Assembly (NCBI RefSeq): GCF_005239225.2
Contig: NC_133297.1
Coordinates: 19,022,147 to 19,086,146, forward strand
Origin: Populus alba
Lineage: Eukaryota; Streptophyta; Magnoliopsida; Malpighiales; Salicaceae
Reading direction: 5' to 3'
Length of the DNA stretch: 64,000 nucleotides
Part shown: piece after piece, positions 1-12,000 of the stretch
Numbering within the stretch: the first letter of the stretch is position 1
How the letters are laid out: each line of letters begins with the position of its first letter
The notes under the pieces: model-generated
What the model saw: only the letters and a program-made list of their open reading frames with translations
The model's database searches: none
Told to the model about the DNA's origin: nothing
Translations under genes and position numbers: made by a program

Positions 1-150
1 GACCCCCTTTACCGGGTCACTAATTCATCTGCCTAATTTCCTGGGCACTGGCCTCTTTACCGGGTCACTAATTCATCCATCCATTTTCCCGATTATTGAC
101 CCTTTTACTAGGTCATTAATTCATCCCTCCAATTTCTCGGACACTGATTC
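1..150. repeat. Tandem repeat, about 49-bp units
   Basis: Three imperfect units each contain the motif ACCGGGTCACTAATTCATC or a close variant, near positions 10, 60 and 108. The array starts at the window edge and may extend further left. It looks like the tandem arrays found inside long LTRs elsewhere in this window, but no boundary is visible. Confidence 0.7.
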
Positions 151-897
151 AATGTATAAATTTGTCCACACTTAGCATGTAACAACCTCAATTTTACTAT
201 TAGTTTATCCATTAATCTTCCCCCTATAAAGGGTAGATGGAGCATAATTTAGAATCTTCCCTATACTGGGGAGGTCCCAAGTTATTGACAATGTACCCTG
301 CACACATTTGGAATCACATCTCATCCACAATCACTTCCATGCTTAGTACAATCAACTGCATAATTCATTCCAAATTATGCTCAGGACCATATTCATTCCC
401 CAGCTCCATTTTACATCACATATATAAGTTAATAATTAAAAGAGCCAATTCGAGCACAAAGATTTCATATATATATATATAACACAACACAATTAAATAT
501 TCTAACATAATCTAGTACATTCTAATATCCCAAGCATAGGTTGATACATTTAATATTCCAGAAACAAATATTACAAATATAATATTCTTTACAGGTTACA
601 TGTTTACTGCATGACAAAATTACACCACAAATCCCTAAGTTCCTAACTTATACAAAAAGGGATAAGGAACCTAAATTCTACTCTTAACGTGAATGGGAGA
701 GACGTGCAAAATATAAATTTTCCATATAATTAAAAAAATAACTAAAATACAAACAATTCATGGAAGAAATTTTATACAACGCATCTACCTACTTAAGCCA
801 TATGCAATTCAATACACCACCACCAACCCCTTTTAAGGATTATCCAATTTATTTTCTTTAACTACTTTTCCCCACATTAGGAAGACTACTGACGACA

Positions 898-1380
898 CTA
901 ATGACCTCCATTAGTGTCTTTAGTTGCCCATCTCCGGGGTCAACTAATCATTTCCTTTAACACGATCGTTGATGTCATTAACTATTTTTTGGACCTAAAT
1001 AGTTAATCAATGTTCTATGTTACCTAGGGAGGTCCTCGGGGTATGCCATTTATCAAGGATTCTTGACATCATTAGCTTTCACCGCGAAAAGCTAATCAAG
1101 TCTATAAATTTTGCTTGATATAGATGTCACCCGCCGATACCATTAACTATTATGAGCCCAAATAGTTAATTAAGTTTATAAATTTTGCTGATAACGACGT
1201 CACCCCACCGATATCATTAACTATTTTGAACCTAAATAGTTAATCAAGTTTATAAATTTTGCCGATATCGACATCACCCGCCAATATCATTAACTATTTT
1301 TGAACTCGAATAGTTAATCAACTTGGCTAACATCATTAGCCTCCCATATTAGGGACATGCTAATCAAATTTGAGAAACAA
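898..1380. repeat. Tandem array of palindromic units, about 73 bp
   Basis: Units starting near 976, 1069, 1141, 1215 and 1288 each carry an inverted pair, TTAACTA then TAGTTAA (or TTAGCTT then AAGCTAA), separated by about 10-13 bases, followed by a conserved TATAAATTTTGC stretch. Spacing between adjacent units is 72 to 74 bases over the best part. Half-units with the same design flank the core. The inverted halves stay complementary while the loop changes. Confidence 0.75.
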
Positions 1381-1841
1381 TCATTCCCCCAATTCATTGT
1401 TACTGTTCATTTTCCTCCAAAAGAACCCATAAATTAACTCTAGTCCCCCGTTTCTATTTTCCTGTCATTTAACCTTTCCTTTCCCCCTTTCTTTTCCTCT
1501 TCAATAAGCACCAAATTTTACAGTTCAATAGTTAGTTAAAATAATTATTAACTAGAGGAGATATAGGTACCGAGTACCTACTTGTTGTAGATGCTCGACT
1601 TGTGTTCCCTTGTTGTTGCTGTATTCCTTCCGCAGTTCCTCTTGAAACCACAAACACCCATCATTATTCCATATTAGTCCACATATCACAACACAATAGA
1701 AAAAATGGCAATAATATTCATTTCTCTTTATCATTATTCTTTCTTACCTAAATCCCCTATTATAATCCTTTAAAATTTCAGCTTTTTAGTAATCCTAATG
1801 AACATCATGACTTTAATTTTAATCACATTTTATTCTTTTAT

Positions 1842-2330
1842 GAAGATCACAACACAACGTTACACATTTAACAAAGGGAAAGAAAATGAATTCTATCCTT
1901 AATACGACTAAAACTCGCCATTTTGTCGACTTGGCCGAAACTGCTAGTAGTGGCAACAGCTGAAGCTCTTCTCATCATATTTAGAGTTTCAGGACACTAA
2001 ATTAGGCGGGGTCATACTCGTTGGAAAGCTAACACTCTGGGCTACAACTTCTATGAGGGACCCTCCCTGGATTCTGTAGTTTTTCAGGTCCAAATTCCCT
2101 CAGGAACCAGGGAAACGAACCTGCCTTATTTTGCTAATAGAGAAAGTATCTCCAATTCATCTTCAATCCTTGCTTCCTCATCAATCATAACCATGCCTTC
2201 CCTTTATTCATGGCAACCATCTCATTTATTTCCTCTTAAGGTCATTTGTATCAAGTTAATTAATTAAGCAAATCATAAGTTCTCATTCCCTATCTGCAGT
2301 ATCTCTTAGCCGACAACATGCCCAAAGGAA
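1842..2330. repeat. Dispersed repeat, first copy
   Basis: This segment is repeated in direct orientation at about 3880-4400. Shared landmarks in order are CATTTTGTCGACTTG, AATTAGGCGGGGTCA, TTGGAAAGCTAACACTC and GGGCTACAACTTCTATG. The copies are clearly diverged, with many substitutions and small indels. No protein is encoded. It is probably part of a long LTR. Confidence 0.75.
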
Positions 2331-2460
2331 CCAAGAGTCCCTTGCTCTCTTTTTTTCACTCATTTCTTCTTCTTCTTTAAGGCACTTAGATTATTCTAGT
2401 CCATTTAATCTCACTCATTTCTACCTTTTCCAAACATTTTATGTTAAAGAACCCTAATTT

Positions 2461-2802
2461 CCAATTCAAGAAAATCACAAACTTCTAATCAAATTGAAGT
2501 TAATTTCATAGAAATTGGAATTAGAACTCCTTACTTGGATGGAATCTAAACTTTACTTCAAAAAATTTAGAAGAATCTTTAGCCTTCTTCTCCTTGCATA
2601 TCACCGGCCACTCTTCCCCCTCTTTTCTTCACCAATTCAAGAAAATCACAAACTTCTAATCAAATTGAAGTTAATTTCATAGAAATTGGAATTAGAACTC
2701 CTTATTTGGATGGAATCAAAACTTTACTTCAAAAATTTTAGAAGAATCTTAGCCTTCTTCTCCTTGCATATCACCAGCCACTCTTCCCCCTCTTTCTTCA
2801 CC
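2461..2802. repeat. Tandem duplication, 171-bp unit, two copies
   Basis: Unit one spans 2461-2631 and unit two 2632-2802. Both begin CCAATTCAAGAAAATCACAA and end in the pyrimidine-rich CACTCTTCCCCCTC stretch. They differ at only a few positions, so the duplication is young compared with the surroundings. A third unit starts after 2802 but diverges within a few bases. Confidence 0.9.
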
Positions 2803-3120
2803 AATTCTTCACTTTTCTTCTTGTTAATTCTCCACCTAATTGTGTTCCTCCACTTAATAATTCTGAGGCTTATGTGGGTATAGTAATTTTAGGTGTTTAC
2901 TCCTAGATTTGATGAAGGAAAAATCTGAAATTCTCCCCATCTTCTTCTTGTTATCAGTCGCCATGGATGATAAAAGAAATGGGTATTTATAGTCCCATTT
3001 CTTCTTAATTCCATTTTGGCCCCATCTTTCTCCCTTTTTCTTATTTTAGCCCCCCTTTTGTTTTTGCATTATTTTGTGTTATAACAAAATTTTGAATTAT
3101 TATAACCTCCCCCTTTTTGT

Positions 3121-3879
3121 ATACTTTATTCTCGGGCTTCACATAGCACAACCAGAATATATATAATAAAATCACAAAATTACATTATTATCAACTTTAA
3201 AAGCATAATGCACTACAATCTTTTTCTAAAACGATATTGTTCATATAAATCATAACAATTCTTCAATTTGTTCAACCGCCGCCAATTCTTCACTAGACAA
3301 CTAGAACTTTTCAGTCAAGCGTTATTCCATCAAAATCACTATAGAAAATGTGCGCGCACGCACACACAGTACAAACCCAATTCACAACAATACAGTAAGA
3401 TAAAAAAAAAATCAAAATAGAAAAAACATCAAACAAACTCACACTATAATTGACTTGCATCGGTCAATGTCACTCAGCAACCCGCGTAAAAAAATGCCCT
3501 CAATATGATACTGCCAAAAAAAAAGAAGCCCGATTTATTAATAATGCCTTTATAAGTAGGTTTTCTATCATACAGAAAGTAATAAGCATTTTACCTTCAA
3601 GTCCTTCCATGGTTGGGTTTCGAAAATTAAAGTCTACAAAGCCATCTGAAATTTGTCGGGAGCATACGCCTAAAAAAAAGTTGGCACTAAATTTATAGTC
3701 GTTATATTCAAAATAGTGTAACAGTTGAGAATAATAGTGTAATAGTTGAGAAAAATACAATGATTTAAGTTATTTTTAGTCAATTTTATTTATTTATATG
3801 TATGCGACAGTACACAATAGTAATTATAGGTCGAGGCAGAGCTATGATTATTTGTTAGGGTGGCTAAAATTAGTAGTTC
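3121..3879. other. Unassigned AT-rich spacer
   Basis: I see no gene, recognisable transposon domain or tandem array. A short alternating CA/GC run lies near 3350-3367. Open frames in this stretch are short and low in complexity. Confidence 0.5.
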
Positions 3880-4400
3880 TAATTGGACATCATGAATTCA
3901 ATTTCAATCACAGTTTATTCCTTTCTGAAGATCAAGGCACGATGTTACACACTTCATGAAGGGCGAGAAAATGAATTCCACCCTTAATATTGCTAAATTT
4001 CACCATTTTGTCGACTTGTCTAAATCTGCTAGCAGGGGTGACAACTTAACCTCCCCTTAGAATTTTATTCATATCCAGAGTTATAGGAATCCAAATTAGG
4101 CGGGGTCAGATTCATTGGAAAGCTAACACTCCGGGCTACAACTTCTATGGGCCCTCCCTGGATTCTATCATCTTCATGTTTGAATTCCCACAAGAATTAG
4201 GGCGAAAAAATTGCTTTGTTTCGTCAATAGACAAAGTATCTTCAATTTTATCTCCAATCCCTTCTTCCTCCTCCAGTACAACTATTTCATCACCATATAC
4301 ATGGCAACCCATGTAATTATGATCTCCCAAGGTTATTTGCACTAATTTAATTAATTTATTTTTACTTCGGCCGAACCTACCCAAAGGAACTAAGGGCTCC
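3880..4400. repeat. Dispersed repeat, second copy
   Basis: Direct, diverged copy of 1842-2330 with the same landmark phrases. It is followed at about 4490-4597 by an AT-rich stretch ending in a CAA triplet run. That stretch also resembles 23160-23230 and 23940-24010 and directly abuts the truncated end of the CACTA element. Confidence 0.75.
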
Positions 4401-4597
4401 TCCTTCTTGTAGGTGATGCAATTTTTTCCTAGTTATCAATCACATTGTAACAACACATCTCAACTAATTAAACAAGGAAATCATAAGTTCTTCAATACAC
4501 TCAAATAAAACTTATTGTTTTTCTTTGATAATAATAATAATATTTTTCTTCAAATTTAATAATTTAACAACAACAACAACAACAAATATTTTATTTG

Positions 4598-4890
4598 AGT
4601 TTACCGACGGAAATACAAAAAAAACTTTTACCGATGGGTTTACCGACGGACCCGTGCGCGCCAAAAAAAAAAAAGTTTCCCGCTTGGCATATACCGACGG
4701 AATATTTTCCGTCGGGGTTATAAAAATACCGACGGACGAACTCCGTCGGGAAAAGTGTCGGTGATATTTTATACCGACTGAATATCTCCGTCGGTAAATA
4801 CGTCGGTAAATTTATAACCGACGGATTTGTTCCGTCGGTGATGGTCGGTGACGGTGGCAGGCACTGTCGAATTCCGACGGAGTTTTTCCG
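4598..4890. repeat. CACTA subterminal repeat block (TNPA-side end)
   Basis: About ten copies of CCGACGGA or TCCGTCGG occur in both orientations, many paired as short inverted repeats. In En/Spm such motifs are the binding sites of the TNPA-type protein. This is the distal end of the element, downstream of the second gene, and it lacks its terminal inverted repeat. Confidence 0.85.
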
Positions 4891-5101
4891 TCGGTAAATC
4901 CCTGTGTAATTGTTTTTTTTTTAATTGTTTTTTAATTATTTTGAAAAAATAATATAAATTAATGGTAATACAAACCAATTATGCAAATAAAATTTATATT
5001 AAGCAACAAAAACTCAAAGTGAAATAATATTCATTACAAAATGAATGTGTTTCAAAAAAACATTAAATAAAATTTTAAATGTAAATAATGTTTATTAAAA
5101 A

Positions 5102-6819
5102 TTAATATAAAGGTGGAGGAGGAGGAGGAGGAGGAGGAGGAGGATGGGGGTTAGGCGGCCAAAAAGGATTAGGCGCACATGTTCCACCTTGTGTCATGTT
5201 CATGACCATTTGCCGAAGCTCTTCATAGGCCGCTCTTTGTTGTTCAGACTCTGCTCTGTGTTGTTCGTTCGCCAATCTTTGCTCTTCTTTGAGTTGTGTG
5301 TATGCCTCTGATAGGTGGTCGCACCTTTGCTGCAAGGCCACAAACTCCTTAGATTGGGAGCTCGATACAGATTGGGAGCTTCCAGCGGTTGAAGCAGTAC
5401 CGGTCGACCGCAAGTTGGCCGCGGTAGTGTTGGAGAGCCCGTAAACCCGATTTTTATCGGGTCCACCTGACGATCCAGACTCCATCCACAAATCCGGATC
5501 GAATTCCGGATGGGTCGATGGATCGTCCCCGTATCTCTCCCTCAACCGATTATTATAGGTCTCCTGAAAAAAAAAATCATCATATTCAATTCAATAAACA
5601 TAATAATAACTTACAAAATAAAATGGTTGAACAAACATACCACAAAATGTTGAGCACGGTTGTCAACAAACTGTTGCGTCCCCTTTTGGCGGTCATGACT
5701 TCGCACGTGCGTCTCCACAAACAGCTCCATAGGGCTCGGCTGACGTCCAAGAGACGTAGCCTATAATGAAAAAAATGTATTAACAATAAATTAATTGAAC
5801 GATATATTTCATTTAAATTAATCTTACCATCCGTTTCGCATGTGCAGAAAACGGAACGGAGCCGCCGGTGTGCGTTGTCACCGAGCCATGAATTGGCCGA
5901 TTCCGGTTGCCAGCACCGGACTGTGAGCGTCGAGTAAACCGCTCAGACGTCACGTGCTGAAGATAGTGCAACCATATATCTTTCGGGATGTATATTGGTT
6001 TGAAATCCCTCCAAACCGCAACATCGTTCCAGCCTTGGAACCCCTTATCCCTCGCTGTTTGTTTTGCTTTTTTCTGGGTGTCATACCAAAAATCACGCAA
6101 CCTAATTCACCCACGAAAAAAATTACATTTCGAAACATAAATAATTATGTAAAAAGAAGTCGTATTGTTTTCGATGTTACCTAATTGCCGCGTGATTTTC
6201 CCACACCCTCCTCACAACAGTGTCCTGTTCATCGTCCCAGTAGAATCGATGCTGTATATAAAAAAATAATTTTTTAAAATGTTAATAATTTATTTACAAT
6301 TATAACTAGAATTTATTAGAAATAAGCTGAAAATTATATATTAACACGAACCTCAAATCTATGAAACCATGCATTGATTTGAGGCATCCATTCAGGATAT
6401 CTGGATATCTGACTCCATTGAAACAATGAAATCTCCATCGACGCTTTAAATGCCGATGATATTACTCGGGCGGCCTCAATGTTTGTGAACCTGAAAAGAA
6501 ATGAAATTAATTTGTGATTACTTCATAAATTATGTTTTAAATTTGTTTTTTTATATATAAAAAAAATAAAACCTTAACAAACTTACATTGAAAGATCGTC
6601 CTTCCACTGTGCCTCGTATTGGCGGGTAAATTGATTCCGCTTCGAAGGCACGCCGCTTCTGCGATGTGAAACATCGCTGGAAGAGGCAGCATCGGTTGAC
6701 GACGCAGGTGGTGTAGGTGCCTCTTCTTGAGAGGCACCTAAGGAAACATCATCATCGCTGCTAGACGAACTTGATTCGACTGGACGTGAACGACCAGCTC
6801 TGGTTTTCATTCTGCGCAT
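5102..6819 (-). CDS. CACTA second protein (Transposase_24 / Ptta-En/Spm type), six exons, 432 aa
   Basis: I infer six exons on the minus strand: 6587-6819, 6352-6490, 6181-6251, 5828-6101, 5641-5760 and 5102-5563. Every junction has GT/AG signals, and together they give 1,299 bases with no internal stop. The N-terminus is basic, then Ser/Asp-rich. The middle holds the family phrases EAARVISSAFKASMEISLFQ, VRRVWENHAAIR and GSVTTHTGGSVPFSAHAKRM. The C-terminal exon has a Gln/Glu-rich probable coiled coil (LKEEQRLANEQHRAESEQQR) and ends in a run of eleven prolines. The family is known as the partner of tnp2 transposases and is thought to bind the subterminal repeats. The copy at 55130-56790 confirms the exon borders but is broken. 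Start at 6819 is the first ATG in this frame; an upstream untranslated exon is likely. Confidence 0.85.
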
Positions 6820-6829
6820 CTAAATAATT

Positions 6830-8061
6830 TTATATTAATAATTGTATAATAAAATTCAAATGTTAAAAAAAAATCAGCAGCACCTCCCCTATACTGGATA
6901 CTACCCAAATCCACAAACCTGCAAATATTAACAATAGCCACAACCAATTGAACCAATCTATACTAATTATTCCAACATATTCAACTATTAATCCTAAGAT
7001 AAATTCAACGTTAACAATTACAATTCACAAATTAATCAATAATTATATTCAAAACAATAAAAAAATATGACAAAAAATAAATTCAATAAATTCAACAAAT
7101 TATAATTCAACAAATTAATCATTACAATTCAACATTAACAATTATAATTCAACAAATTAATCAATAATTATATTCAAAACAATAAAAAATATGACAAAAA
7201 ATAAATTCAATAAATTCAACAAATTATACTTCAACAAATTAATCATTATAATTCAACAAATTAATCATTATAATTATGACAACAAAACAATAAAAAATAT
7301 TCAAAAAATTCAATAAAAAAACCTACATCAATAAAAGGAACGAAATATACATACCTTAATAATGTGACAAATTCAAAACTTTATCTACATTACCAAAAAA
7401 AACACCAAAACACTAAAACAACAAAAATAAAAACAACTAAAAATAAATTAAAAGTAAATAAATTAAATTGGAAATCGATAATTATTCCAACAAACGCAAT
7501 TATTAATTCTAAGGTAAATTCAACATTAACAATATTAATTCAATAAATTAATCAATAATTATATAGGCAATACAACAATAAATTATATTCAATAAATTAA
7601 AAAAAAAAAATAGACTAACAATTAAATTAACAAATATTCAACAAATTCAAAAAAATTCAAATATTCAACTTTAACTAATTCTAAGTTAAATTAACTAATA
7701 ACAATTCTAACAACACAACACAACACAAAAAATATTGAAAAAATTAAAAAAAAAACCTACATCAAGAAAAGGAACGAAATATACATACCTTAATAATGTG
7801 TCAAATTCAAAACTTTATCTACATTGCAACAAAAAACACCAAAACAACAAAAATAAAAACAACAAAAAATAAAATAAATTAGAAAAAAAAACACATACCT
7901 TTTAATATGATGAAGATTTACAACACCAAATCTTGCTAGAGATTAAAGGTGAAAGTGTTTAAGGATTGAGGGGAAAAATGAAAAATCTTAGGTGAAAAAC
8001 GGAGGAGAAGCAAAGCGGCGGGGAGAAGAAGAAAAAATGAGGGGAAGCGGCGGGGGCTGGA
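6830..8061 (-). other. Probable 5' leader and intron of the second CACTA gene, with internal repeats
   Basis: Very AT-rich and without coding potential. It holds a roughly 125-bp tandem duplication (about 7021-7270) and a second direct repeat of about 110 bp at 7320-7440 and 7757-7865, both containing GGAACGAAATATACATACCTT. On the minus strand, 8060-7960 is purine-rich and GC-richer, as expected for a transcript leader directly inside the repeat block at 8062-8240. ATACATACCTT gives splice-donor-like AAGGTATGTAT on the minus strand in both repeats. Confidence 0.45.
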
Positions 8062-8319
8062 ACTTATAGGTCAGTTTTACCGACGGAATCACCGACGGAA
8101 TTAATTCCGTCGGTAAAAGGTAAAAAATTCCGTCGGTAACCGGTCAAAAATCCGTCGGTATTTTTTGAATTTCGCCCCAAATTTTTAAAAGCCATCCATT
8201 TTTTTCGCAGTCCGTCGGTGATTCCGTCGGTAATCTGACAAGTTCAGAGGCGCATTAATTCACACACTTTGGAAATCGCGCGGTCCATCGGTATTTCTGT
8301 CGGTAATATGTGTGACCGA
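8062..8319. repeat. Internal CCGACGGA repeat block upstream of the second CACTA gene
   Basis: Several ACCGACGGA/TCCGTCGGT motifs in both orientations lie between the two genes of the element rather than at an end. They sit directly upstream of the presumed leader of the minus-strand gene at 5102-6819, so they may serve as its control region. Alternatively they are the relic end of another CACTA copy. Confidence 0.7.
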
Positions 8320-8880
8320 CAAAATACCGACGGACCAATTCCGTCGGTATACCCATCGCTGATTGTGGCATTTTGTTGTAAATATTTTCGAACTCTCTGT
8401 GAGATACCGACGGATTAGAATCCGTCGGTATACCCGTCGCTGATTGTGGCATTTTGTTGTAAATATTTTCGAACTCTCTGTGAGATACCGACGGATTAGA
8501 ATCCGTCGGTATACCCGTCGCTGATTGTGGCATTTTGTTGTAAATATTTTCGAACTCTCTGTGAGATACCGACGGATTCTAATCCGTCGGTATTCCCGTC
8601 GTTGATTGTGGCATTTTGTTGTAAATATTTTCGAACTCTCTGTGAGATACCGACGGACTAGAATCCATCGGTATACCCGTCGCTGATTATGGCATTTTGT
8701 TGTAAATATTTTCGAACTCTCTGTAAGATACCGACGGACTATAATCCGTCGGTGTATGCGTCGATGAAGCCGTCGGTAATTTCGTCGGTGTTGGTGGCAT
8801 TTCGCGTAATTAATTTCGAACTCTCTGTGAGATACCGACGGATGACTATCCGTCGGTATGGACGTCGGTAAGATTGCATG
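8320..8880. repeat. 81-bp tandem array with a palindromic core, inside the CACTA element
   Basis: GAGATACC or AAGATACC starts recur at 8401, 8482, 8563, 8644 and 8725, exactly 81 bases apart, with a preceding partial unit and a diverged following one. Each unit contains ACCGACGGA, a few bases, then TCCGTCGGT, forming a near-perfect inverted repeat of about 12 bp per arm, plus a constant segment with TGGCATTTTGTTGTAAAT. The array lies 3' of the transposase gene. Confidence 0.92.
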
Positions 8881-9065
8881 ATGTAGGAAAGGTTGTCTTT
8901 GTATTGCCTTTTTACCTTCCTGCAGAAACTTAACTGATAAACTGTCCATTACATAAACACAATAACCACATTGCTTAAACAGTAAATATTGTGTTTTACA
9001 AAATACATCATCTATAATCTAAATTACATGAGACAAATGTTTTTACATAGGCTTCATTTTCATAA
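8881..9065 (-). other. Probable 3' UTR of the CACTA transposase gene
   Basis: AT-rich sequence between the transposase stop codon and the 81-bp array, without CCGACGGA motifs. No clear polyadenylation hexamer can be singled out. Confidence 0.35.
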
Positions 9066-12000
9066 TTAGTCGGAATTTTCTTCTTCTTCCTTATCAGTTG
9101 AATTGTCATCATCTTCATCGCAATCTTCAATATGGATTTCATCTTCATCACCGACATTTGCTTCTCCGCTAGAGCTGAGAACAACATGCAACTCCTCTCC
9201 GTCAATATCAACAAGACTATCATCGAGAACTCGAAAATTTGAATTTTCTTCCAATTCAATCGAAGGAGCAACTCGATATGGTTCAACCAACTCACGAACT
9301 TGAAAGACTTCATCTCGCACACTTGTGTCTTCGTTCTCATCCTGAACAACCTCGACACGACCCCGTGGTTTCGTTTTTAAAACGGAAAACCAATCAACTC
9401 TTGAACGATCCTTTCTAAATGAAGGGGTGTATGTGTAATAAACTTGTTGACATTGCTTTGCGAAAACAAAGACATCGTTAATGTTGCGGAGTCTAGCTTT
9501 TGAGTTGATTTCGACCAGACCATGGTGCGGATCAACTCTGATTCATCTGTCTGTCGTGTCATACCAATAGCATTTGAATAAAAACACTTTATTCTGCTCG
9601 CTATGATATTGCAGTTTGATGACCTCTTTTAATCTACCATAGTAGTCAACTTCTAACTGGCTACTTGTGGATCCCTTAACACAAACACCGCAGTTGTATG
9701 TCTTTCTTCCTTGCCCGTATTCTTCAGTATGGAAAACATATCCATTGACAAAATACCCGTTGTAGCACCTAACTTTTCTTTCAGGGCCGAGGCTTAGTGA
9801 AGACAATGACTTGGGCGCACTCCTTCCCATTTGATAAACCTTGTAAATGAAATGTACATCAATACACGGTAAATGAACGAGAATCTCGTAATGACATGCA
9901 TACGTTAGAATGAGTTTGTGATAGTGCTTACATGTGTTCTGAACCATGTGGCAAATTGTTCATCTTGTGATTGAAATATCTGGGATTCGGTCAGCTGCGA
10001 GTTATTGGAGAGCAAATATTGTCGATGTTGCCTGCAAGTGATAATGAGTGTATGATATTACAATATATAATTAACAGTATATTACTGACAAAGTTTAATT
10101 AGTATTACACATATATAGACTTACTGAATAAATGGTATCAGCTCATCACAGTTAAATAGAACATAGTTGTGTGCTTGTTTGAATTCTATTTCCGACAAAT
10201 ATCTTCCTCTTACGGCATTTTTAGGTGTGGGTCGTCCAGTATTGGAGAATATTGACAAGTTCCCACTGGAAGGCACTTCACCGCCATCGTCATGCCGTGG
10301 AACGCGATTGATTCTTGTTCTCAGATGAGGTTCGAAATAGTACGAGATAAATGTTGATATCTCTTCAACAATATAGGCCTCAGATATCGAAGCCTCAACA
10401 TGCGCCTTGTTCTTAACCTTTTTTTTTAGATTAAACAAGTACCTGCATTGAAGTACAATTCAAGTATTTTCAAATAAGAAAAACATAGAAAATACTTTAA
10501 GATATGAATTCCATTACAACTGTAATATCTCACCGTTTGAATGGGTACATCCATCTATACTGGACCGGTCCTCCAGCTTTTGCCTCGAACGGTAGATGTA
10601 TAGGGAGATGCTCCATTGAGTCAAAAAATGAAGGAGGGAATATCATCTCAAGTTTGCATAGTGTCTCGATGATATTCGTTTGAAGCATCTCAATGTGCTC
10701 AACATTCATCTTGCTGGAGCATATATCTTTGAAGAAATGACTGATCTCCGTTAGTGCATCCCATATTCCCTTTTGCAACAAATCACGAAAAGCTAATGGG
10801 ATGAGTGTTTGCATAAACACGTGGCAATCATGGCTCTTCATTCCATACAATCTGCAGTCCTCTATGTTAACAAGCCTTGATATGTTCGATGCATGTCCAT
10901 CCGGGAAACGCAGACTCTTAAGCCATTTGTAGACTAGCAGTTGTGCGTTTTTCTCTAACACGAAGCTTGCCCTTGGTTTTGCAACCCGTGACTCGTCATA
11001 AACCAACTCCATATTTTTACGGTTACAGTATAAAGCTATATCCAATCTAGCCTTCATGTTGTCCTTTGTCTTCCCCTTCACATCCATGATGGTGTTGAAA
11101 ATATTCTCAAACACGTTCTTTTCGATGTGCATGACGTCAAGGTTATGGCGGAGAAGATTAGTCTTCCAATACGGAAGCTCCCAAAAGATACTTCGTTTTA
11201 CCCAATTATGGGTCAAACCAAAACCAGGAAACTTTTGCTTACCTGATTGAAGGCCAAACACAATGTCACCATACTCTGATACAACATGATGCAATTCTTC
11301 ACCAGAAAGACGTGGGGATGCAACATCTTTTTCAACTCTACCAACAAAGAAATCTTTTCTGTTCTTTCTGAACCTGTGATTAAGTGGCAAGAAGCGACGG
11401 TGACAGTCAAAAAAAGAAGCTTTACCTCCGTTTGCTAGCGTGAATGCCTTGTTGTTTTCCATGCAGTATGGACATGCGAGTTTCCCATGCGTGCTCCAAC
11501 CAGAAAGCATTCCATAAGCTGGAAAATCACTGATAGTCCACATCAAAGCCGCCCTCATAAGGAAATTTTGTTTCCTAGATATATCATAAGTCAGAGATCT
11601 GGAGGACCATAACTGCGCCAGCTCATCTATCAACGGTCGAAGACAAACATCTATATTCCGCCCTGGGCTGCTTGGACTGGGTATGACAGTAGATAGAAAC
11701 ATGAACTCCGGCCTCATACACATTCTCGGTGGCAAGTTATAAACTGTGATAATGACCGGCCAACAAGAATAGGGAGCAGCAAATGACCCAAATGGGTTGA
11801 ACCCGTCTGTGCACAACCCAAGTCGAACATTCCTTGATTCAGCAGAAAAGTCAGGATGAACATTGTTAAAGCGTTTCCACGCTTCGCCGTCAGAAGGATG
11901 CACCATCACACCATCAACGACATCGTGTGTTTGGTGCCATGTCATGTGCTCAGCAGTCCTTGGTGACATAAATAACCTCTGCAGTCTAGGTGTGATCGGG

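Larger units (their letters stand above)
178..3120 (-). repeat. LTR-like noncoding region, probably minus orientation
   Basis: No credible coding sequence is present. The region starts at TGTAACAACC, the reverse complement of a typical TGTTACA LTR end. It contains an array of palindromic units (898-1380) and then, around 1990-2060, a block about pasted-together 'GGAAAGCTAACAC...GCTACAACTTCTATG' phrases that resembles, in reverse, the block at 49400-49870 of the solo LTR at 48948-51851. The order of blocks is the mirror image of that LTR. I could not find a convincing right-hand terminus, so the extent is a guess. A fragment of a long gypsy-type LTR is the best reading. Confidence 0.4.

Noticed and set aside
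5102..5160. Polyproline run as a separate functional feature
   Set aside because: It is the GGA-triplet end of the last exon of the CACTA second gene and is absent from the other copy, so it is probably a microsatellite expansion.
8255..8949. Frames with repeated modules such as PTDSNPSVSHREFENIY
   Set aside because: They are translations of the 81-bp noncoding array; the exact period is divisible by three, so frames stay open by chance.
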